Assembly: GCF_938030725.1 (NCBI RefSeq)
Contig: NZ_CALHIQ010000002.1
Location: 1-9,393, forward strand
DNA from: an uncultured Fretibacterium sp.
GTDB taxonomy: Bacteria > Synergistota > Synergistia > Synergistales > Aminobacteriaceae
DNA: 9,393 nt
Direction of reading: 5' to 3'
In this document: piece by piece, positions 6,181 through 9,393 of the stretch
Layout: every line of letters starts with the position of its first letter
Numbering within the stretch: the first letter of the stretch is position 1
Notes under the pieces: model-generated
The model's input: only the letters and a program-made list of their open reading frames with translations
What the model was told of the DNA's origin: nothing
Database searches by the model: none
Translations under genes and position numbers: made by a program

Positions 6181-6187
6181 TCCTCCC
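6181..6187 (-). promoter_or_regulatory. Strong ribosome binding site of gspG
   Basis: The minus strand reads GGGAGGA here, seven bases before the ATG at 6173. This sets the gspG start at 6173 and not at the internal Met codon ten residues in. The 59-base gap to gspF (6174-6232) is the longest inside the operon and has an AT-rich patch at about 6224-6230; I could not identify convincing promoter boxes. Confidence 0.8.
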
Positions 6188-6232
6188 AAAGCGCGCCCGC
6201 GCCAAATCAACATGCGGGAGCGTTAATTTTCG

Positions 6233-7384
6233 CTACTTTACGATGCCCGCCAGGTCGAACACCGGCGTCAGAATCGCCAGGACGATGAAGCCCACGGAAA
6301 CGCCCAAAAGCAGCACCATCATGGGCTCCATGAGCGTCGAGAGGCGCTCCATCCGGCTCTGGGCGATCTCCCGGCACTGGCCGGAAACGTTCGAGAGCGC
6401 CTGGGACAGCTCGCCGCCCATCTCCCCCACCCGGACCACCGCCACGATCTCCTCCGGGAAGCCCGTCTTCTCAAGGGCCCTGTCGAAGCGGTGCCCCGCC
6501 TTGACCATCTCCGCGCAGTCCAGCCAGCGCTTGGCCCTGGGGTCCATCGAAGAGGCCATCCGCAGCGCTTGAACCAGGGGGATTCCGGAGCGCAAGAGCG
6601 TGCTGATGTGCGACGTCACGAGCGCCAGCGTCAGTTGTTCGTTGATGCCCCGCATGAAGGGGATCGCGATCTTCTTCCCGCGCCGCTTCATCCACAGGAA
6701 CAGCAACAGAAGCCCCAGCAGGACCCAGACGCCCCAGTTGATGATAAAGGAGGACAGGCCGATCAGGATACGGGTCGGCAGGGGCAGCGTCTGGTGCATG
6801 TCCTCGAACAGGGACGAGATCTTCGGCACCACGTAGGTCAGCATGAAGGTGACGACGCCGACCCCCACCACCGCCATCACGATGGGGTACGTCATCGCGC
6901 CGCGAATCTTGCGCACCAGGCCGTCCTCCAGCTTGAACTGCTCCGCAGCCTCCTCCAGCACGGAGATGAGGGAGCCGCTCTGCTCGCCGGACTCCGCCAC
7001 GCGCCACAGACTCTCGCGGAAGGCGCCGCTCTCGGCCAGGGCCGTGTGAAACTTCCGCCCGCCCTCCACCTCGGCAAGGAGCTTCTCCAGCGCCGGGCCC
7101 ATGCGCCTGTCCCGCGCCTGCTTCGCCATGATTCTCAGGGAGTCCGCCAAGGGCAGGCCGGACTTGAGGTAGGACGCCAGGCTGCGGCAGAAGAAGATGT
7201 GTGCGTCGAGGGACAGGAGCTTCGGGCGTCCGCCGCGCTTCCTCTCCGTCGCCGCCGCGACGTCCACCACCACCACGCCGCGCTCCGTCAGACGCTCCAC
7301 CGCCTGCATGGAGGAGGAGGCCTCCACCGTCCCCCTGGTCTGCTTCCCCCGCGCGTCGTAACCCGAATAGGTGAAGTGGGGCAT
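6233..7384 (-). CDS. gspF: Type II secretion inner-membrane platform protein GspF
   Basis: 383 residues, slightly shorter than the usual ~400. GspF is the polytopic platform protein that couples the GspE ATPase to pseudopilus assembly. After a short N-terminal region (FTYSGYDARGK near residue 4, typical of GspF/PilC), two T2SSF repeats lie at about 62-186 and 258-376. Each contains a helical cytoplasmic bundle (LASYLKSGLPL near 69-79; ISTLLRSGIPL at 260-270) and a G-E-x-x-G motif (ESGEQSG at 131-137; RVGEMGGEL near 318-326). Predicted membrane helices are at about 166-187, 212-232 and 354-375, the family's three. The ATG follows the gspE stop after one base, and its ribosome binding site (GGAGGAG on the minus strand) lies in the end of gspE, indicating coupling. 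PilC of type IV pili is the main alternative; the neighbouring GspG favours T2SS. Confidence 0.96.
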   Translation of the reverse strand: MPHFTYSGYDARGKQTRGTVEASSSMQAVERLTERGVVVVDVAAATERKRGGRPKLLSLDAHIFFCRSLASYLKSGLPLADSLRIMAKQARDRRMGPALEKLLAEVEGGRKFHTALAESGAFRESLWRVAESGEQSGSLISVLEEAAEQFKLEDGLVRKIRGAMTYPIVMAVVGVGVVTFMLTYVVPKISSLFEDMHQTLPLPTRILIGLSSFIINWGVWVLLGLLLLFLWMKRRGKKIAIPFMRGINEQLTLALVTSHISTLLRSGIPLVQALRMASSMDPRAKRWLDCAEMVKAGHRFDRALEKTGFPEEIVAVVRVGEMGGELSQALSNVSGQCREIAQSRMERLSTLMEPMMVLLLGVSVGFIVLAILTPVFDLAGIVK

Positions 7385-7385
7385 G

Positions 7386-8951
7386 TCACTCCTCCCCCGC
7401 CACGCGAATCAGCTCGTCCGGCGAGGTCCGCCCCGCCTCGACGGCGGAGAGCCCGATCTCCCACAGGGTGCGGAAGCCGCCCTCCCGTGCGATCTCCCGC
7501 AGCCTGGAGGCCGTCGCTCCGGCCACGAAGGCCTCCTGCACCGCCTCGTCCACCACGAACTGCTCGTAGAGGCCGATGCGCCCCTTGTAGCCCGTGTTGT
7601 GGCACTCGGAGCAGCCCACGGGCTCAAACGCCCGCTTCAACCCCTGACGGGCCATGGCCGCCGGCGGGGCCACCTCCCTCATGCAGTGGGGACAGAGGCG
7701 GCGCGCCAGGCGCTGGGCCACCGCTCCGATCATGCAGTTGGCGGCCAGGTAGGGCTCAATGCCCATGTCCACCAGGCGAATGATGGCACCGATGGAGTCG
7801 TTCGTGTGGAGCGTCGAGAGCACCAGGTGCCCCGTCAGGGAGGCCTGGACGCCGATGTGGGCCGTCTCGAAGTCGCGCATCTCCCCGATCATCACGATGT
7901 CCGGGTCCTGCCGCAGGATGGAGCGCAGGGCGGAGGCGAAGGTCACGCCGGCCTTCTCGTTCACCTGAATCTGCGCCACTCCCGGCAGGGCGTACTCCAC
8001 GGGGTCCTCCACCGTGATGATGTTCACCTCCGGCCGGGCCAGGGCCTGAAGGATAGCGTAGAGGCTCGTGGACTTTCCCGACCCCGTGGGGCCGGTAAAG
8101 AGGATCATGCCGTGGGGGCGGTGGATCAGGGCCTCCATCGTCTCGCGCTCCTCCCTCTCCATGCCCAGGTCCTCCAGCGTCAGGAGCCCGTGTCCCTTGT
8201 CCAGAAGGCGCATGGCCATCCGCTCGCCGTACTGCGTCGGCACGAGCCCCACCCGGACGTCCACCGCCCTGTCCCCCAGAGTGATGCCGATCCGGCCGTC
8301 CTGGGGCGTCATGTGCTCCGCGATGTCCATCTTGGCCATGACCTTGATGCGGCTCGTCAGTGGGGCCTGGTGCGTGCGCGGCAGGCGCAGGCGGTCCTGC
8401 AGCACACCGTCGATGCGAAAGCGGATCAGGACGTCGTCCTCGTAGGGTTCCACGTGGATGTCCGTGGCGCGCTGGCGCAGCGCGTCCACGAAGAGGCCGT
8501 TCACCAGACGGATGACCGGCACGTCCACCGAGTCGCTCAACACGTCCTCCCGGCTCAGGTCCTCGATGTCGTCGATGCCCTCCATCTTCCGCGCCGCCTC
8601 GTCCGCGGCCACGCTGCGAAGGTCGTAGAGCTTGCGCAGGAGCTCGCTCACCTCCGACTCCGTGCGCAGCTCGATCTCCACGGGACGCCCCAGGGCCGTG
8701 GCCAGCACCTGAGCCTTCGGCCAGGCGTCCAGGGACGACGCTCCCACGATCAGCACGCCGTCGTCGATGCGAAGGGGGACCACGCCGCCCTGGCGCAACA
8801 CGTCAAGGCCCATCCCCTCCGGCAGGAGCTCGGAGACTTCCTTTGCGTCCGGCAGGGGCGGCAGCGGCGCGTCCCCGCCGACGGGGAGGGCGGTGGCCTC
8901 CGGGCCCTCTCCCAGGGCCCGGACGTCCACGCTCCTCAGGCGTTCGGGCAT
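7386..8951 (-). CDS. gspE: Type II secretion assembly ATPase GspE
   Basis: 521 residues, normal to slightly long for GspE. This cytoplasmic hexameric ATPase powers pseudopilin extraction and assembly through GspF. A Pro/Gly-rich start of about 30 residues precedes a GspE N-terminal domain at about 36-110 (LLPEGMGLDVLRQGGVVPL near 42-60). The ATPase part has RATDIHVEPY at 161-170, Walker A GPTGSGKST at 287-295, the Asp box ITVEDPVEY at 312-320, Walker B DPDIVMIGEMRD at 349-360 and the His box TGHLVLSTLHTND at 373-385. A zinc-type tetracysteine lies at C420, C423, C447 and C450, as in GspE and PilB families. All catalytic motifs are intact. The start ATG is two bases after the gspD stop, with AGGAGG eight bases upstream. 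PilB is the alternative, but the GspD-F-G-H context supports secretion. Confidence 0.97.
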   Translation of the reverse strand: MPERLRSVDVRALGEGPEATALPVGGDAPLPPLPDAKEVSELLPEGMGLDVLRQGGVVPLRIDDGVLIVGASSLDAWPKAQVLATALGRPVEIELRTESEVSELLRKLYDLRSVAADEAARKMEGIDDIEDLSREDVLSDSVDVPVIRLVNGLFVDALRQRATDIHVEPYEDDVLIRFRIDGVLQDRLRLPRTHQAPLTSRIKVMAKMDIAEHMTPQDGRIGITLGDRAVDVRVGLVPTQYGERMAMRLLDKGHGLLTLEDLGMEREERETMEALIHRPHGMILFTGPTGSGKSTSLYAILQALARPEVNIITVEDPVEYALPGVAQIQVNEKAGVTFASALRSILRQDPDIVMIGEMRDFETAHIGVQASLTGHLVLSTLHTNDSIGAIIRLVDMGIEPYLAANCMIGAVAQRLARRLCPHCMREVAPPAAMARQGLKRAFEPVGCSECHNTGYKGRIGLYEQFVVDEAVQEAFVAGATASRLREIAREGGFRTLWEIGLSAVEAGRTSPDELIRVAGEE

Positions 8952-8953
8952 CG

Positions 8954-9393
8954 CTACTGCCTCCTGCTCTTTCGGACGCTCTCGTGATAGAGCTCCTGGA
9001 AGCGGCGATCGACCTCGCGCTCGATGGGGTTCACGTCCATGCTCGCCAGCAAAGGCCGCGCGCCGGACGGGAAGACCTTCGCATCCCCGTTGGTGACGTC
9101 TGCGGAGGCAAAGGCGTCCGTGAGGCCGGAGGCCCGGAGCGTCGCGCCCCGCATCTCCTCGGGGTTCGAGATGATCTGGGGCGTCAGGAAGATGACGAAG
9201 TCCACCTTCTCCTTCTCCTTCGAGACCTTCTGGAACAGGCTGCCAATCAGGGGGATGTAGGACAGGCCCGGCACGCGCCGCCTGAGGGCCCGCTCCGTCT
9301 CCTTGATCATGCCCCCCAGGATCACGGTCTCCCCGTTCGCCACCACCACCGAGGTGTGCACCTCCCGCTTCGCCGTCACGGGCGTCACGGACC
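8954..9393 (-). CDS. gspD: Type II secretion outer-membrane secretin GspD, C-terminal part (5' end outside window)
   Basis: The frame is open to the right window edge, leaving 145 visible residues of a protein usually 600-700 long. GspD forms the multimeric outer-membrane channel through which folded exoproteins leave. Visible residues 2-70 carry the end of the secretin beta-barrel domain: PVTAKREVHTSVVVANGETVILGG, then VPGLSYIPLIGSLF and VDFVIFLTPQII. After the barrel, about 70 residues form a mostly polar tail with many Arg/Glu residues at its end (EREVDRRFQELYHESVRKSRRQ region). It occupies the place of the S-domain that binds pilotin in some systems, but no similarity is evident. The gspE ribosome binding site lies just before its stop codon. 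A type IV pilus PilQ-type secretin is possible but less likely in this gene order. Confidence 0.95.
   Translation of the reverse strand, partial: SVTPVTAKREVHTSVVVANGETVILGGMIKETERALRRRVPGLSYIPLIGSLFQKVSKEKEKVDFVIFLTPQIISNPEEMRGATLRASGLTDAFASADVTNGDAKVFPSGARPLLASMDVNPIEREVDRRFQELYHESVRKSRRQ
8960..8965 (-). promoter_or_regulatory. Ribosome binding site of gspE inside the end of gspD
   Basis: AGGAGG on the minus strand, eight bases before the gspE ATG at 8951, within the last codons of gspD. It fixes the gspE start and shows translational linkage of the two genes. Confidence 0.8.

Noticed and set aside
6491..8987. Long plus-strand open frames (430 and 538 codons) opposite gspF and gspE
   Set aside because: The opposite strand encodes GspF and GspE with intact motifs; the plus-strand products are His/Arg/Gly-rich with no recognisable domain.

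Overview
This is a GC-rich, gene-dense bacterial window with two convergent gene blocks that meet at a strong hairpin near 5083-5120. The four-cysteine PheS, the pheS-pheT-zapA linkage (as in Firmicutes-type gene orders) and an outer-membrane secretin together point to a high-GC diderm outside the classical Proteobacteria. Synergistota would fit, but that is an inference from gene style and order, with no marker gene to settle it.

Plus strand, 1-5055: the 3' end of pheS (phenylalanyl-tRNA synthetase alpha) overlaps complete pheT (beta) by one base. A hairpin-containing gap follows, then two short genes: a 94-residue protein that is almost entirely coiled coil, and a ZapA-like protein. ZapA promotes FtsZ bundling at the division septum, so the coiled-coil gene may be a ZapB-like partner. 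After a 127-base spacer comes a 509-residue sodium:solute symporter (SSS) family permease of unknown substrate. Its TM8 region carries a glycine-rich stretch where well-studied members have the Na2-site serine/threonine.

Intergenic, 5056-5206: a near-perfect hairpin (13-bp stem, 5-base loop) that probably ends transcription from both sides, then a nested inverted repeat around a 14-bp palindrome. No gene is seen here.

Minus strand, 9393 down to 5207: a type II secretion (T2SS) operon in the order gspD (C-terminal part only), gspE, gspF, gspG, gspH. The products are the outer-membrane secretin, the assembly ATPase, the inner-membrane platform protein, the major pseudopilin and a minor pseudopilin. 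Genes are coupled by overlaps or gaps of a few bases, except for a 59-base gap before gspG, which has its own strong ribosome binding site. The operon stops after gspH: gspI, gspJ and gspK are not here, nor are gspL and gspM.

Most of the window is ordinary core machinery. I found no mobile element, CRISPR array, tRNA or rRNA, and no clearly new system. The points most worth a second look are the coiled-coil/ZapA pair, the altered symporter TM8, the Ala at the GspH prepilin cleavage site, the codon-identical repeat shared by gspG and gspH, and the nested inverted repeat between the operons.
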